From NCBI GenBank assembly GCA_035759745.1, contig DASTUF010000033.1, forward strand, positions 1-64,000: a DNA stretch of 64,000 nt, given 5' to 3'. Each line of letters begins with the position of its first letter. Within the stretch, counting starts at the first letter, position 1. A program made the position numbers and the translations under genes. The stretch is from CAMLHP01 sp035759745 (GTDB lineage Bacteria; Gemmatimonadota; Gemmatimonadetes; Gemmatimonadales; GWC2-71-9). The notes below the pieces were generated by a model. It did no database searches. It was given only the letters and a program-made list of their open reading frames with translations, and had not been told where the DNA came from. Below, piece after piece: positions 25,023 through 33,214 of the stretch.

Positions 25023-26018
25023 TCAGCTGACCTCGGCCGTACCGGTGTCACCGCCGGCAATGGAGCGCCGCATCTCGGTGTCGGCCTCGATGTTCCGGTA
25101 GCGCTGATAGTCCATCACCCCGAGGTGTCCCTTGCGGAACGCATCGGCCATGGCGAGCGGCACCTGAGCTTCCGCCTCGATGACCAGCGCGCGCTGCTTC
25201 TGGGCCTCGGCCTTGTACTCCTGCTCCATCGCCACCGCCAGCGCCCGCCGCTCCTCCGCCTTGGCCTGGGCAATGCGCTTGTCGGCTTCGGCCTGGTCGG
25301 TCTGCAGTTCGGCTCCGATATTCTTGCCCACGTCCACGTCGGCGATGTCGATGGAGAGGATCTCGAACGCGGTGCCCGCATCGAGCCCCTTGGCCAGCAC
25401 CGCCTTGGAGATCATGTCGGGGTTCTCCAGCACCTTCTTGTGCGACTCGGCAGAGCCAATGGTGCTCACGATCCCCTCTCCGACCCGGGCGAGGATCGTC
25501 TCTTCGCCTGCGCCACCCACCAGGCGTTCGATGTTGGCGCGCACCGTCACTCGGGCCATCGCCAGCAGCTGAATGCCGTCCTTGGCCATCGCGGCCACTT
25601 TCGGCGTGGTGATGACCTTTGGGTTGACGCTCACCTGCACCGCCTCGAAGACGTCGCGGCCGGCGAGGTCGATGGCGGTCGCCTTGGTGAACGTGAGCGG
25701 AATGCCGGCCTTGTCGGCGCTGATGAGGGCGTCGATGACCCGCTTGACGTTGCCGCCGGACAGGTAGTGGGCCTCCAGCGCATTGATCGGCGGCTGGATG
25801 CCGGCCTTGTTGGCCTGGATCAGCGGCAGCACTATGTGGGCCGGGTTCACTTTCCGGAACCGCATCCCGAAGAGTGTCGCGAACGACACCCGCACGCCGG
25901 ACGCGAGCGCCGTCACCCACAGCCCGATCGGAATGAAGCGGAAGAAGATGGACAGCACGATGAATCCCATGACCACAGCAGCCACGATGATTCCAATGGA
26001 GAGCTGGCTGTCGTTCAC
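25023..26018 (-). CDS. floA: Flotillin-like protein FloA
   Basis: Membrane scaffold of functional microdomains. 331 residues. An N-terminal hydrophobic hairpin (about 5-40) is followed by the SPFH-like domain with GMRFRKVNPAHIVLPLIQANKAGI and a C-terminal Ala/Glu coiled coil (AELQTDQAEADKRIAQAKAEERR). The match to the FloA/YqfA (UPF0365) family is strong throughout. The GTG start overlaps the nfeD stop (GTGA), the usual operon partner. Confidence 0.95.
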   Translation of the reverse strand: MNDSQLSIGIIVAAVVMGFIVLSIFFRFIPIGLWVTALASGVRVSFATLFGMRFRKVNPAHIVLPLIQANKAGIQPPINALEAHYLSGGNVKRVIDALISADKAGIPLTFTKATAIDLAGRDVFEAVQVSVNPKVITTPKVAAMAKDGIQLLAMARVTVRANIERLVGGAGEETILARVGEGIVSTIGSAESHKKVLENPDMISKAVLAKGLDAGTAFEILSIDIADVDVGKNIGAELQTDQAEADKRIAQAKAEERRALAVAMEQEYKAEAQKQRALVIEAEAQVPLAMADAFRKGHLGVMDYQRYRNIEADTEMRRSIAGGDTGTAEVS

Positions 26019-26752
26019 GTTTCGCTCGATGCAGGAGGTTGAAGCGGCAGCTCGGCCGGAGCCGAGCGAACGATATGGCGGTAGCCTTCGGAGCGGACGA
26101 TTGTCACCCGGCTGCCTTCCGGCAGCCAGTCGCCCTCGGTCACCACGTCCACCCGCTCGCCGCCGATGTCGGCGACTCCCGAGGGACGGAGCGCTGTCAG
26201 CGCACGCCCGGTCTGGCCGTGCAGGTCGTGGCGAAGCGTACCCGAGACGTACCCGGCCGAACTTTCCATGCTGTCGCGCAGCAGGAGGCCCCGGAAGCGG
26301 TCGGTGGTGGGGAGCCGGCGCACCCAGGCGTAGATCGCCGCCCCGGACACGGCCGTCGCAGTGAGGATGGCCATCAGGGCCGCGGCCACGTCAGAGGTGT
26401 TGGGCGTGGGGCCCAGCATGGAGAGCAACACGGCAGTGCCCATCAGCGCGACTCCGAGCACGCCCGCCACCCCGAAGCCGGGCAGCAGAAAGACTTCCAC
26501 GGCCAGCGCGAGACTTCCCAGCAGCGCCAGCAGCACTTCGAGCCAGCCGCCCAGCCCCATGGTGACGCTGGCAGCGAAGAACAGCCCCATCGACACAAAG
26601 CTCACCAGAATGCCCAGCCCCGAAGCCCCCGCCTTGAGTTCGGCCGCGATGGCGATGACCGCCACCGCCACCAGCAGAGCCCCCACGAAGGGGTTGGCGA
26701 TCAGCGCGAGCAGCGCCAGTGCCAGTTCCGGCAACGCCATATGGAGGGACAT
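26015..26752 (-). CDS. NfeD-like membrane protein without protease domain
   Basis: 245 residues. Several membrane helices (about 8-130) are followed by an OB-fold NfeD C-terminal domain (about 165-235: GQTGRALTALRPSGVADIGGERVDVVTEG). The ClpP-like serine protease domain of long NfeD proteins is absent, so this is the short NfeD1b/YqeZ-type form expected upstream of FloA. Coupled to floA by a GTGA overlap, so stoichiometric expression is likely. Divergent from the glycerophosphodiesterase gene with 56 bp between. Confidence 0.88.
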   Translation of the reverse strand: MSLHMALPELALALLALIANPFVGALLVAVAVIAIAAELKAGASGLGILVSFVSMGLFFAASVTMGLGGWLEVLLALLGSLALAVEVFLLPGFGVAGVLGVALMGTAVLLSMLGPTPNTSDVAAALMAILTATAVSGAAIYAWVRRLPTTDRFRGLLLRDSMESSAGYVSGTLRHDLHGQTGRALTALRPSGVADIGGERVDVVTEGDWLPEGSRVTIVRSEGYRHIVRSAPAELPLQPPASSET

Positions 26753-26797
26753 GCCTGAATCTATCGCCAGCGGGCTGCGCCCGCACCCTGCAGGCCG

Positions 26798-26803
26798 TAT
26801 AAT
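26798..26803 (+). promoter_or_regulatory. Candidate -10 element (TATAAT) for the GDPD-amidohydrolase operon
   Basis: A perfect TATAAT ends five bases before the ATG at 26809, which implies a leaderless transcript starting at or next to the A of the start codon. No good -35 hexamer is seen 17 bp upstream. Confidence 0.5.
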
Positions 26804-26808
26804 CCGCC

Positions 26809-27510
26809 ATGCGTCGCCAGCGAAACCTCGCCCATCGGGGCGCCTCGGGATACGAGTACGAGAACAGCCGTGCCGCCTTCCGCCGGGCCATCGCGCTCGA
26901 GGCGGACGGGGTAGAGCTCGACGTGCACGCGACCCGCGATGGTGGCTTCGTGGTGTATCACGACGCCGCCATCGCAGGTGCGGGACCGATCTCCCTGCTC
27001 TCGCTGGATGACGCGCGTCGCTGCCGCCTGCCCAATGGCGAGGCGATACCGACCCTGGCCGACATCCTCGCCCTCATGGGTCCGCACGAGGTCTGGGTCG
27101 AGGTGAAGGCGATGCAGGCAGCGTATGACGACCGCCTGCTGCAGGTGCTGGCAGACGGCCCGCATCCTGATCGCTACGCGGTGCACAGTTTCGATCACCG
27201 GATCATCCGTCGGCTGGGGCAGCGGCGCCCGGACCTCAAGCGCGGGGTGCTGCTCTCCGCCTATGTGCTGGACCCTGTCGCGATCCTCGACGGCGCGGCC
27301 GCTTCGACATTGTGGCAGGAGCAGAGCGTGGTGGACGACCAGCTGGTGGCCGCGGTCCATGACGCCGGCTACGAGCTGATTGCCTGGACGGTCAACGATC
27401 CGGGTGACATCTCCCGGCTGGTACAGCTGGGAGTGGACGGACTCTGCGGCAACTTCCCCGACCGGATCCGGGTAGAACTCGGAACCCAACCCTACAACCA
27501 GGACCGTTGA
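26809..27510 (+). CDS. Glycerophosphodiester phosphodiesterase
   Basis: Hydrolyses glycerophosphodiesters to glycerol 3-phosphate and an alcohol. 233 residues, no signal peptide, so probably cytosolic (UgpQ-like). Catalytic and metal residues are seen in LAHRGASGYEYENS, ELDVHATRDGGFVVYHD and VEVKA, and the C-terminal AWTVNDPGDISRLVQLGVDGLCGNFPD is typical. First gene of an operon with two amidohydrolase-family proteins; its TGA overlaps the next ATG by one base. Confidence 0.94.
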   Translation: MRRQRNLAHRGASGYEYENSRAAFRRAIALEADGVELDVHATRDGGFVVYHDAAIAGAGPISLLSLDDARRCRLPNGEAIPTLADILALMGPHEVWVEVKAMQAAYDDRLLQVLADGPHPDRYAVHSFDHRIIRRLGQRRPDLKRGVLLSAYVLDPVAILDGAAASTLWQEQSVVDDQLVAAVHDAGYELIAWTVNDPGDISRLVQLGVDGLCGNFPDRIRVELGTQPYNQDR

Positions 27511-28922
27511 TGATGCGTTTCGAATGTGCGGCTGTGACAGGATTGGCGTTGCTCCTCGGGTGCGCCAGCTCGGCGCCGCCCGACCCGACTCCCGGTCCGG
27601 CGCAGGCCGGAACCGAGGACACGCTCCGTTCGTGGCAGCGTCCCCAGTACGTCTCGACCTACGAGCGGCACTCATCGGCCCCGGTGGTCATCCGGAATGC
27701 CACGGTGCTGACTGCGGCGGGGCCCGAGTTGCAGGGCGCGTCGGTGGTCATCGCCGACGGCGAAATCGTCGCCGTCGGCTCCGATGTCGCCACGCCCGCC
27801 GGCGCAACGATCGTCGACGGCCAGGGCAAGTGGGTCACACCCGGGCTCATCGATACCCACAGCCACATTGGCGTCTACGCTGCGCCTGGCACTTTCGCCG
27901 AGAGCGACGGCAACGAGGCCACCAGCCCCGTGACCGCCGAGGTGTGGGCCGAGCACTCGATCTGGCCCCAGGATCCCCAGATCCCGCTCGCCATCGCCGG
28001 CGGCATCACGGTGGCCCAGATCCTTCCCGGCTCCGCCAACCTGATCGGCGGACGCTCAGCCACCATCCGGATGATTCCTGCGCGCACAGTGCAGGAGATG
28101 AAGTATCCGGGCGCTCCGTATGGAGTGAAGATGGCCTGCGGCGAGAACCCGAAGCGGGTGTACCGCTCGCGTGGGCCGTCCACCCGCATGGGCAACATGG
28201 CGGGCTATCGCGAGGCGTTCATCGGAGCGGCGGACTATCGCGCCGCATGGGACAAGTGGAAGCAGGACGGCGACGGCGATCCACCCGATCGCGACCTCTC
28301 GAAGGAGACTCTGGCTGGCGTGCTTCGGGGCGAGATCCTGGTCCACAATCACTGCTACCGGGCCGACGAGATGGCACAGATGCTGGACCTGGCGAAGGAA
28401 TTCGGCTTCACCATCCGCTCGTTCCATCACGCGGTCGAGGCCTACAAGGTGCGCGACCTCCTGGCCGAAGCCGGTACCGCGGCGTCGGTGTGGGCCGACT
28501 GGTGGGGCTTCAAGATGGAGTCGTACGACGGCATTCCGCAGAACGCCGCCCTGCTCGAGACCGCGGGAGCGCGCGCCATCATTCATTCCGACGACGCGGG
28601 CGGCATCCAGCGGCTCAACCAGGAAGCCGCCAAGGCGCTGTACGCCGGGCAGCAGGCCGGCCTCGCCGTGACCCGCGAGGACGCCATCCGGTGGATCACC
28701 GCCAATCCCGCATGGGCGCTGGGACTCGAGGATGAGATCGGCACGCTCGAGGTGGGCAAGCATGCCGACGTGGTGCTCTGGTCAGGCGATCCCTTCTCGG
28801 CGTACTCCAAGGCGGAGAAGGTCTTCAACGACGGCTGGCTGGTGTTCGACCGGGATGACCCGGCGCACCAGCCGAAGACGGACTTCAATCTGGGGCAGGC
28901 CGCCCCGGGGGTGGGACAGTGA
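27510..28922 (+). CDS. Amidohydrolase-family lipoprotein, metal site intact
   Basis: 470 residues. The lipobox is LALLLGCASS, so the mature protein is probably anchored outside the cytoplasm. The amidohydrolase fold (about 60-450) has the metal-binding HxH in LIDTHSHIG, later histidines in LVHNHCYRAD and RSFHHAVEAY, and the catalytic aspartate in IIHSDDAGG. The C-terminal TLEVGKHADVVLWSGDPF is the usual end of imidazolonepropionase or D-aminoacylase-like members. Substrate unknown; a secreted cyclic-amide or dipeptide hydrolase is plausible. The ATG overlaps the upstream stop, and the downstream paralogue overlaps by GTGA. Confidence 0.88.
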   Translation: MMRFECAAVTGLALLLGCASSAPPDPTPGPAQAGTEDTLRSWQRPQYVSTYERHSSAPVVIRNATVLTAAGPELQGASVVIADGEIVAVGSDVATPAGATIVDGQGKWVTPGLIDTHSHIGVYAAPGTFAESDGNEATSPVTAEVWAEHSIWPQDPQIPLAIAGGITVAQILPGSANLIGGRSATIRMIPARTVQEMKYPGAPYGVKMACGENPKRVYRSRGPSTRMGNMAGYREAFIGAADYRAAWDKWKQDGDGDPPDRDLSKETLAGVLRGEILVHNHCYRADEMAQMLDLAKEFGFTIRSFHHAVEAYKVRDLLAEAGTAASVWADWWGFKMESYDGIPQNAALLETAGARAIIHSDDAGGIQRLNQEAAKALYAGQQAGLAVTREDAIRWITANPAWALGLEDEIGTLEVGKHADVVLWSGDPFSAYSKAEKVFNDGWLVFDRDDPAHQPKTDFNLGQAAPGVGQ

Positions 28923-30160
28923 GATGCGCTCCCCTGGGCTTTGCCCTCGCTGCTGCATGCATCGTCGCGCTGCCGCTCCAGGCGCAGACCATTGCCATTA
29001 CCGGCGGCATGGTACATACCGTGGATGGTCCCGCCATCGAGGGCGGCACCGTGCTGATCCGGGGTGACAGCATCGTCGCGGTTGGTCGCAACGTTGCGGT
29101 GCCCGACGGGGCCACGGTCATCGATGCGCGCGGCAAGATCGTCACGCCCGGGTTGATTCACGCCAGTTCCGACCTCGGACTGCTGGAGGTCGGGTCGATC
29201 TCGAGCACCAGTGAGCGCTCCAGCGCCGGTGAGGTCACGCCTTCCTTTGATGTGGCGGAAGGCATCAATCCCGCATCGGTGCGGATTCCGGTGGCGCGCA
29301 TGGAGGGCGTTACATCGGCGGTCGCGGTGCCCTCCAACGGCGTCCTGGCGGGGCAGGCGTCACTGGTGGCACTGGACGGTGACGACCTCGACACCATGCT
29401 CCGCCATCGCAAGGCAGCCATGGTGGGCGACCTGGGCAGCGACCTGCAGGACTACGGCGGCGGATCGCACGCGGCCGGGCTGGGGAAGCTGCGCCAGCTG
29501 TTCCGCGACGCGCAGGAGTATGCCCGCCGCCGCGCGGACTACCAGCGGCGCGACATGCAGGATCTGTCGGCACCGGCGGCCGAGCTGGAGGCGCTCCTGC
29601 CGATGCTGCGGGGAGAAGTGCCGTACTACGCCGATGCCAACCAGGCACGCGACATCCGCAATGCGCTGCGGCTGGCCGAGGAGTTCGACCTCCAGTTGAT
29701 CATCCGGGGTGGAGCCGAAGCGTGGCAGGTCGCCGATGAACTCCGTGCGGCCGACGTACCGGTTGCGGTGAACGCTTTCGCCAACATCCCCGACTTCCAG
29801 AGTCTGGGTGTGCGGTGGGACAACGCCACCCTGCTCGACTCAGCCGGCGTGACGGTGGTGTTGTATGAGAGTGAGACCGGTGGCCCGCGAAACCTGCGCT
29901 ATGCCGCCGGGCATGCTGTGCGGAACGGCATGCCGTGGGAACACGCGCTGCGGGCGGTGACCCGCACTCCGGGTGAGCTGTTCGGCACGACGAATGGCGT
30001 CGGCGTACTTGCTCCCGGCCGGCCCGCCGATGTGGTGGTGTGGGGCGGCGATCCGTTCGAGATCTCGACCCATGCCGACGTGGTGATCATCGGCGGGAAG
30101 GAAACCGAGTTGAGGAGCAGGCAGACGGAGCTCCTCGAGAAGTATCGGGTGCTGGACTGA
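28919..30160 (+). CDS. Secreted amidohydrolase-like protein lacking the metal-binding HxH
   Basis: 413 residues with a signal peptide ending in LPLQAQ. The overall fold matches its neighbour (GKIVTPGLI near residue 80 and GVLAPGRPADVVVWGGDPF at the C-terminus), but the first-strand metal motif DTHSH is replaced by HASSD and the downstream histidines and catalytic aspartate are not evident. It may be an inactive partner subunit or a binding protein. The GTG start overlaps the upstream stop as GTGA, supporting equal expression with the active paralogue. Confidence 0.82.
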   Translation: MRCAPLGFALAAACIVALPLQAQTIAITGGMVHTVDGPAIEGGTVLIRGDSIVAVGRNVAVPDGATVIDARGKIVTPGLIHASSDLGLLEVGSISSTSERSSAGEVTPSFDVAEGINPASVRIPVARMEGVTSAVAVPSNGVLAGQASLVALDGDDLDTMLRHRKAAMVGDLGSDLQDYGGGSHAAGLGKLRQLFRDAQEYARRRADYQRRDMQDLSAPAAELEALLPMLRGEVPYYADANQARDIRNALRLAEEFDLQLIIRGGAEAWQVADELRAADVPVAVNAFANIPDFQSLGVRWDNATLLDSAGVTVVLYESETGGPRNLRYAAGHAVRNGMPWEHALRAVTRTPGELFGTTNGVGVLAPGRPADVVVWGGDPFEISTHADVVIIGGKETELRSRQTELLEKYRVLD

Positions 30161-30162
30161 CA

Positions 30163-30270
30163 AGTGGGAAGTGGGAAGTGGGGAGTGGGAAGTGGGAAGT
30201 GGATGGAAGGGATGTTCCTTCCCACTCCCCACTCCCCACTCCCCACTCCCCACTTCCCACTTCCCACTCA
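30163..30270. repeat. Facing G3N4 heptamer arrays (GTGGGAA/GTGGGGA), hairpin plus quadruplex potential
   Basis: The plus strand has five GTGGGAA/GTGGGGA units (30164-30198, plus a partial). The minus strand has seven such units running from 30268 back to 30220, starting exactly at the TGA stop of the coiled-coil gene. The arms are complementary, so either strand can form a long hairpin; each G-rich arm also satisfies a four-tract G-quadruplex pattern with 3- to 4-base loops. The array sits between convergent genes, a typical bidirectional terminator position. Confidence 0.9.
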
Positions 30271-30612
30271 GGATGGTGTCGCCACCGTCTCTTCGGTATC
30301 GCCGGCGTTGTGGTGCACTTCCACTGGCGCTGACTGGGCTGCCTGTTCCTCGATCAGCTCCTTTTCCAGGCGTTCCACTTCCTTGCCCAGGTCGTCCATC
30401 TTGAGCATGGCGGCGTCGATCCGGCCCTGCTCCACCTCACCATGGCCCCGTTCCCGCCGGTGGACGAGATATCCCAGTTCCCGCGCCGCCGCATCCCGCT
30501 GGTTCCGTATGCGCATCAGGTCCAGCCGCACGCGCCCGTCGTCGAACACCTCCTGGGCCCGCTTGCCGAATGCCTCCAACTCCTGATTGAGCCTGTCAAA
30601 CAAGGTCGCCAT
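30268..30612 (-). CDS. Small coiled-coil hypothetical protein
   Basis: 114 residues, highly charged, cytosolic, no family recognised with certainty. Most of it is predicted helix with heptad-like spacing (LFDRLNQELEAFGKRAQEVF and DDLGKEVERLEKELIEEQAAQ). A good GAGGAGG lies about eight bases before the ATG. The final residues VATPS are followed by TGA, which is also the first triplet of the heptamer array. Unknown function. Confidence 0.75.
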   Translation of the reverse strand: MATLFDRLNQELEAFGKRAQEVFDDGRVRLDLMRIRNQRDAAARELGYLVHRRERGHGEVEQGRIDAAMLKMDDLGKEVERLEKELIEEQAAQSAPVEVHHNAGDTEETVATPS

Positions 30613-30642
30613 GGTCCGCCCTCCTCGTGGTATTGTCCCCCC

Positions 30643-30670
30643 TCGAAGCTCGAAGCTTCAAGCCTCAAAG
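30643..30670. repeat. Degenerate heptamer tract (TCGAAGC type)
   Basis: Four consecutive 7-mers, TCGAAGC, TCGAAGC, TTCAAGC and CTCAAAG, lie in the leader of the coiled-coil gene. The unit has no G-run, so quadruplex formation is not expected; it does contain the palindrome AGCTTCGA-like pairing. Possibly the decayed end of a second heptamer family. Confidence 0.6.
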
Positions 30671-30776
30671 ATAGAACGCAGGGCCGCCTCAGTATGTTTC
30701 ACATTGCACAGCAGGCCCCGGAATACACAACGGGCGCCGATCGGATGACCGGCGCCCGGGGAACCAGCGGAGGCAG

Positions 30777-31046
30777 CTACTCGGCGACGGCTTCGGGCGG
30801 GTAGACCGAGACCTTCTTCCGGTTCTTGTCGCGGTACTCGAACTTCACCACGCCATCGACCAGAGCGAAGAGCGTGTCGTCGTTGGCACGACGCACGTTC
30901 TTGCCGGGATGGAACTTGGTGCCGTGCTGGCGCACCAGGATGTTGCCGGCCAGCACCTTCTCGCCGCCGAACTTCTTGATGCCCAGGAACTGCGGATTGG
31001 AATCGCGGCCGTTCTTGCTGGAGCCGACGCCCTTCTTGTGAGCCAT
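30777..31046 (-). CDS. rpmA: 50S ribosomal protein L27
   Basis: 89 residues. Starts MAHKKGVGSSKNGRDSN without an N-terminal cleavable extension, then GGEKVLAGNILVRQHGTKFHPG and FEYRDKNRKKVSVYP. Five bases separate it from rplU, the standard rplU-rpmA operon. The usual next gene obgE is not here; a 164-bp gap with the TCGAAGC tract follows. Confidence 0.97.
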   Translation of the reverse strand: MAHKKGVGSSKNGRDSNPQFLGIKKFGGEKVLAGNILVRQHGTKFHPGKNVRRANDDTLFALVDGVVKFEYRDKNRKKVSVYPPEAVAE

Positions 31047-31051
31047 GGTGC

Positions 31052-31366
31052 CTACCCTGCCTTCACGTCGGTGATGCGGACCTCGGTGTACTTCTGCCGA
31101 TGCCCCGTCTTGCGGCGATAGTTCTTCCGGCGCTTGAACTTGAAGATGTAGAGCTTGTCGCCCTTCACTTGGCCCAGCACCTCGGCCTCGACCGCAGCAC
31201 CCTTCACGAACGGGGCGCCAGCCTTGATGGTGTCACCATTCGAGGAGAGCAGCACCTCGTCGAAGGTGATCTTGTCGCCCGGCTCCTTGTCCATGAGCGG
31301 GAGCCGGAGCGTCTGCCCCTTTTCCGCCCTGAACTGCTTGCCCAGCGCCTTGAAGATTGCGTACAT
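31052..31366 (-). CDS. rplU: 50S ribosomal protein L21
   Basis: 104 residues from the ATG at 31366 (MYAIFKALGKQFRAEKG). GDKITFDEVLL and FKFKRRKNYRRKTGHRQKYTEVRI are the family signatures near the middle and C-terminus. An in-frame extension upstream is rejected because it crosses the predicted promoter. First gene of the rplU-rpmA operon. Confidence 0.97.
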   Translation of the reverse strand: MYAIFKALGKQFRAEKGQTLRLPLMDKEPGDKITFDEVLLSSNGDTIKAGAPFVKGAAVEAEVLGQVKGDKLYIFKFKRRKNYRRKTGHRQKYTEVRITDVKAG

Positions 31367-31409
31367 GATGCCTCGAAACCCAGGTATAGCCAATGGTTGA
31401 CAGCCGCTA

Positions 31410-31438
31410 AACGTAGATGGGAGCGGGGGATAAGTCAA
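31410..31438 (-). promoter_or_regulatory. Predicted promoter of rplU-rpmA
   Basis: On the minus strand TTGACT at 31438-31433 and TACGTT at 31415-31410 are separated by 17 bp, a good sigma-70-like -35 with a weaker -10. Transcription would start about 35-40 bases before the rplU ATG, leaving a short leader. Confidence 0.5.
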
Positions 31439-31442
31439 GAAT

Positions 31443-31521
31443 GGGCGTAGGGCGTGTGGCATAGGGCCTAAGGCAACCGCCCTACGCCCAATGCCCTAAG
31501 CCCTAAGCCCTGCGCCTCTCA
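31443..31521. repeat. G3N4 heptamer array and hairpin at the end of the RNase E/G gene
   Basis: On the minus strand the rng stop TGA is followed after eight bases by GGGCTTA, GGGCTTA, GGGCATT, GGGCGTA, GGGCGGT, five consecutive G3N4 units. The outer part of the array pairs perfectly over 12 bp (GGGCGTAGGGCG at 31443-31454 with its complement at 31478-31489), giving a strong hairpin just upstream of the rplU promoter. Likely terminator for rng and insulator of rplU. Confidence 0.85.
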
Positions 31522-33168
31522 CGCGACGGCATACACCTCGGTCACATCCCTCCCCGCCGGCCGGCTCATGATCCGGAACTCGTCCAGCCGCATCATGGGG
31601 TCGTCCCGCAGCTCGAGGTCGATCCCGCTGCTTTTCTGCATCTGGGACAGGAACCTGGGCTCCTCCTCCAGCAGGTAGAGCGCCACTTCCGGGTGAACCC
31701 GCACCGTCAGCTGGCGCTCCCGCCGCTCGTGCCCTGCCCGGCGGAGGGTCCGCTCCAGCCGGCGCGCCACCACCTCGGCGGTGAACACCCGGCCCGACCC
31801 GGCGCAGGTGGGGCAGTTGCGGGTGAGCGAATGGAAGAGCGAGGACCGAACCCGCTGGCGGGTCATCTCGATCAGGCCCAGTTCCGACACGGCGAAGGCC
31901 CTGGTCCGGGCCCGGTCGCGCCCCAGGTGCATCCGCAGTTCCTGCAGCACCCGCTCGCGGTTGCTGCGCGACTCCATGTCGATGAAGTCGCACACGATGA
32001 TCCCGCCGATGTCGCGGAGCCGCAGCTGCCGGGCGATCTCGCGCGCGGCCTCGATGTTGGTCCGGAGGATGGTCTTCTCCGGATCCTTCTTGCCGGTATA
32101 GCGCCCGGTATTCACATCGATCGACACCAGCGCTTCCGTGGGCTGGATGACCAGTGATCCGCCGGTGGGCAGTTCCACCCGGGCCTTGAACAGGTCCCGG
32201 ATCTCGGACTCGATGTCGAACTTGTCGAACAGCGGCGACGGCTCATCGTAGAAGTGCACCCGCTCGATGAGCTCCGGATCGATCTGCTGGAGGTAGCCTT
32301 CGACCTCGTTGTGGAGCTCGCGCGAGTCCACCCAGAGCGCATCCACCTTCGAGCTGAACACATCGCGGATAAGGCCGCGGGTGAGGCTGGTCTCTCGCTG
32401 CAGCAGCGCCGGCGCCCGCCGGACGAAGGACTTCTTGCGGTTGATCTTGCGCCACTGGTTGAGCAGGGTCTCGATCTCGCGCCGGAAGTGCTCCTCGGTC
32501 ACGCCCTCGGCCACGGTGCGGACGATGACGCCGCCGGCGTCCTCGGGCAGCAGCCGAGTCACCATCTCCCGCAACTTCTGGCGCTGCTCCCTGCTCTCGA
32601 TCTTCCGGCTGACTCCCACCTTCGAGCCATATGGGGTGTACACGAGAAACCGCCCAGCGAGCGAGATCTGGGCGGTGACACGGGAACCCTTGGTGCTGAT
32701 CGGCTCCTTGGTGACCTGAACCGGAAGCACCTGGCCCTTCTTGAGAATGTCCTGGATGTTGGGCACCGGGCGACGCTGCGAGACCTCGCGCTGGCGAGCC
32801 TCCCCGTTGCCGTTGCCACGGCCTCGGCGGGCGCGGCGGCTCTCGGCCTCGTCCTCGCCGCTCTCGCTCTCCATGGCGGCATGGGCCTCGGCGGCTTCCT
32901 CGTTTTCGTCCTCGGGGTCGGCCGCCTCGTCGTCCTCATCCGGCTCGAGCAGATCTGACGCGTGGAGGAACGCGCTCTTCTCCAACCCGATATCGACGAA
33001 GGCTGCCTGGATGCCGGGGAGCACCGCCTCAACCTTGCCGAGGTAGATGTCGCCCACGATGCGGCGATGATCTGGCCGGTCGATTAGAAGCTCGACCAGG
33101 CGATCGTCTTCGAGGATGGCCACGCGCGTCTCGCGCTGGCTGCCATTGATGAGGATTTCGCGTTTCAC
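31519..33168 (-). CDS. rng: Ribonuclease E/G
   Basis: Single-strand endoribonuclease for rRNA and mRNA processing. 549 residues. The S1 domain (about 35-210) is split by an acidic and then Arg/Gly-rich low-complexity insertion at about 75-135. The catalytic DNase I-like part has SIDVNTGRYTGKK and VCDFIDMESR with the Mg-binding aspartates, and NCPTCAGSGR is the zinc link. There is no long C-terminal degradosome scaffold, so it is closer to RNase G in length. GTG start. A heptamer array follows the stop. Confidence 0.93.
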   Translation of the reverse strand: MKREILINGSQRETRVAILEDDRLVELLIDRPDHRRIVGDIYLGKVEAVLPGIQAAFVDIGLEKSAFLHASDLLEPDEDDEAADPEDENEEAAEAHAAMESESGEDEAESRRARRGRGNGNGEARQREVSQRRPVPNIQDILKKGQVLPVQVTKEPISTKGSRVTAQISLAGRFLVYTPYGSKVGVSRKIESREQRQKLREMVTRLLPEDAGGVIVRTVAEGVTEEHFRREIETLLNQWRKINRKKSFVRRAPALLQRETSLTRGLIRDVFSSKVDALWVDSRELHNEVEGYLQQIDPELIERVHFYDEPSPLFDKFDIESEIRDLFKARVELPTGGSLVIQPTEALVSIDVNTGRYTGKKDPEKTILRTNIEAAREIARQLRLRDIGGIIVCDFIDMESRSNRERVLQELRMHLGRDRARTRAFAVSELGLIEMTRQRVRSSLFHSLTRNCPTCAGSGRVFTAEVVARRLERTLRRAGHERRERQLTVRVHPEVALYLLEEEPRFLSQMQKSSGIDLELRDDPMMRLDEFRIMSRPAGRDVTEVYAVA

Positions 33169-33198
33169 GGAGGGACCTGCCCCGGCACGCCCCGCTCC

Positions 33199-33214
33199 TG
33201 CCCCCGAGGGGGCA
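33199..33214 (-). promoter_or_regulatory. Leader hairpin upstream of the RNase E/G gene
   Basis: A 7-bp perfect stem, TGCCCCC / GGGGGCA, with a two-base loop in DNA lies about 30 bp before the rng start codon. RNase E in other bacteria controls its own mRNA through leader structures; here only the hairpin itself is seen. Confidence 0.35.

Noticed and set aside
30163..30270. Possible CRISPR array
   Set aside because: The repeat unit is 7 bp and contiguous, with no unique spacers and no cas genes nearby.
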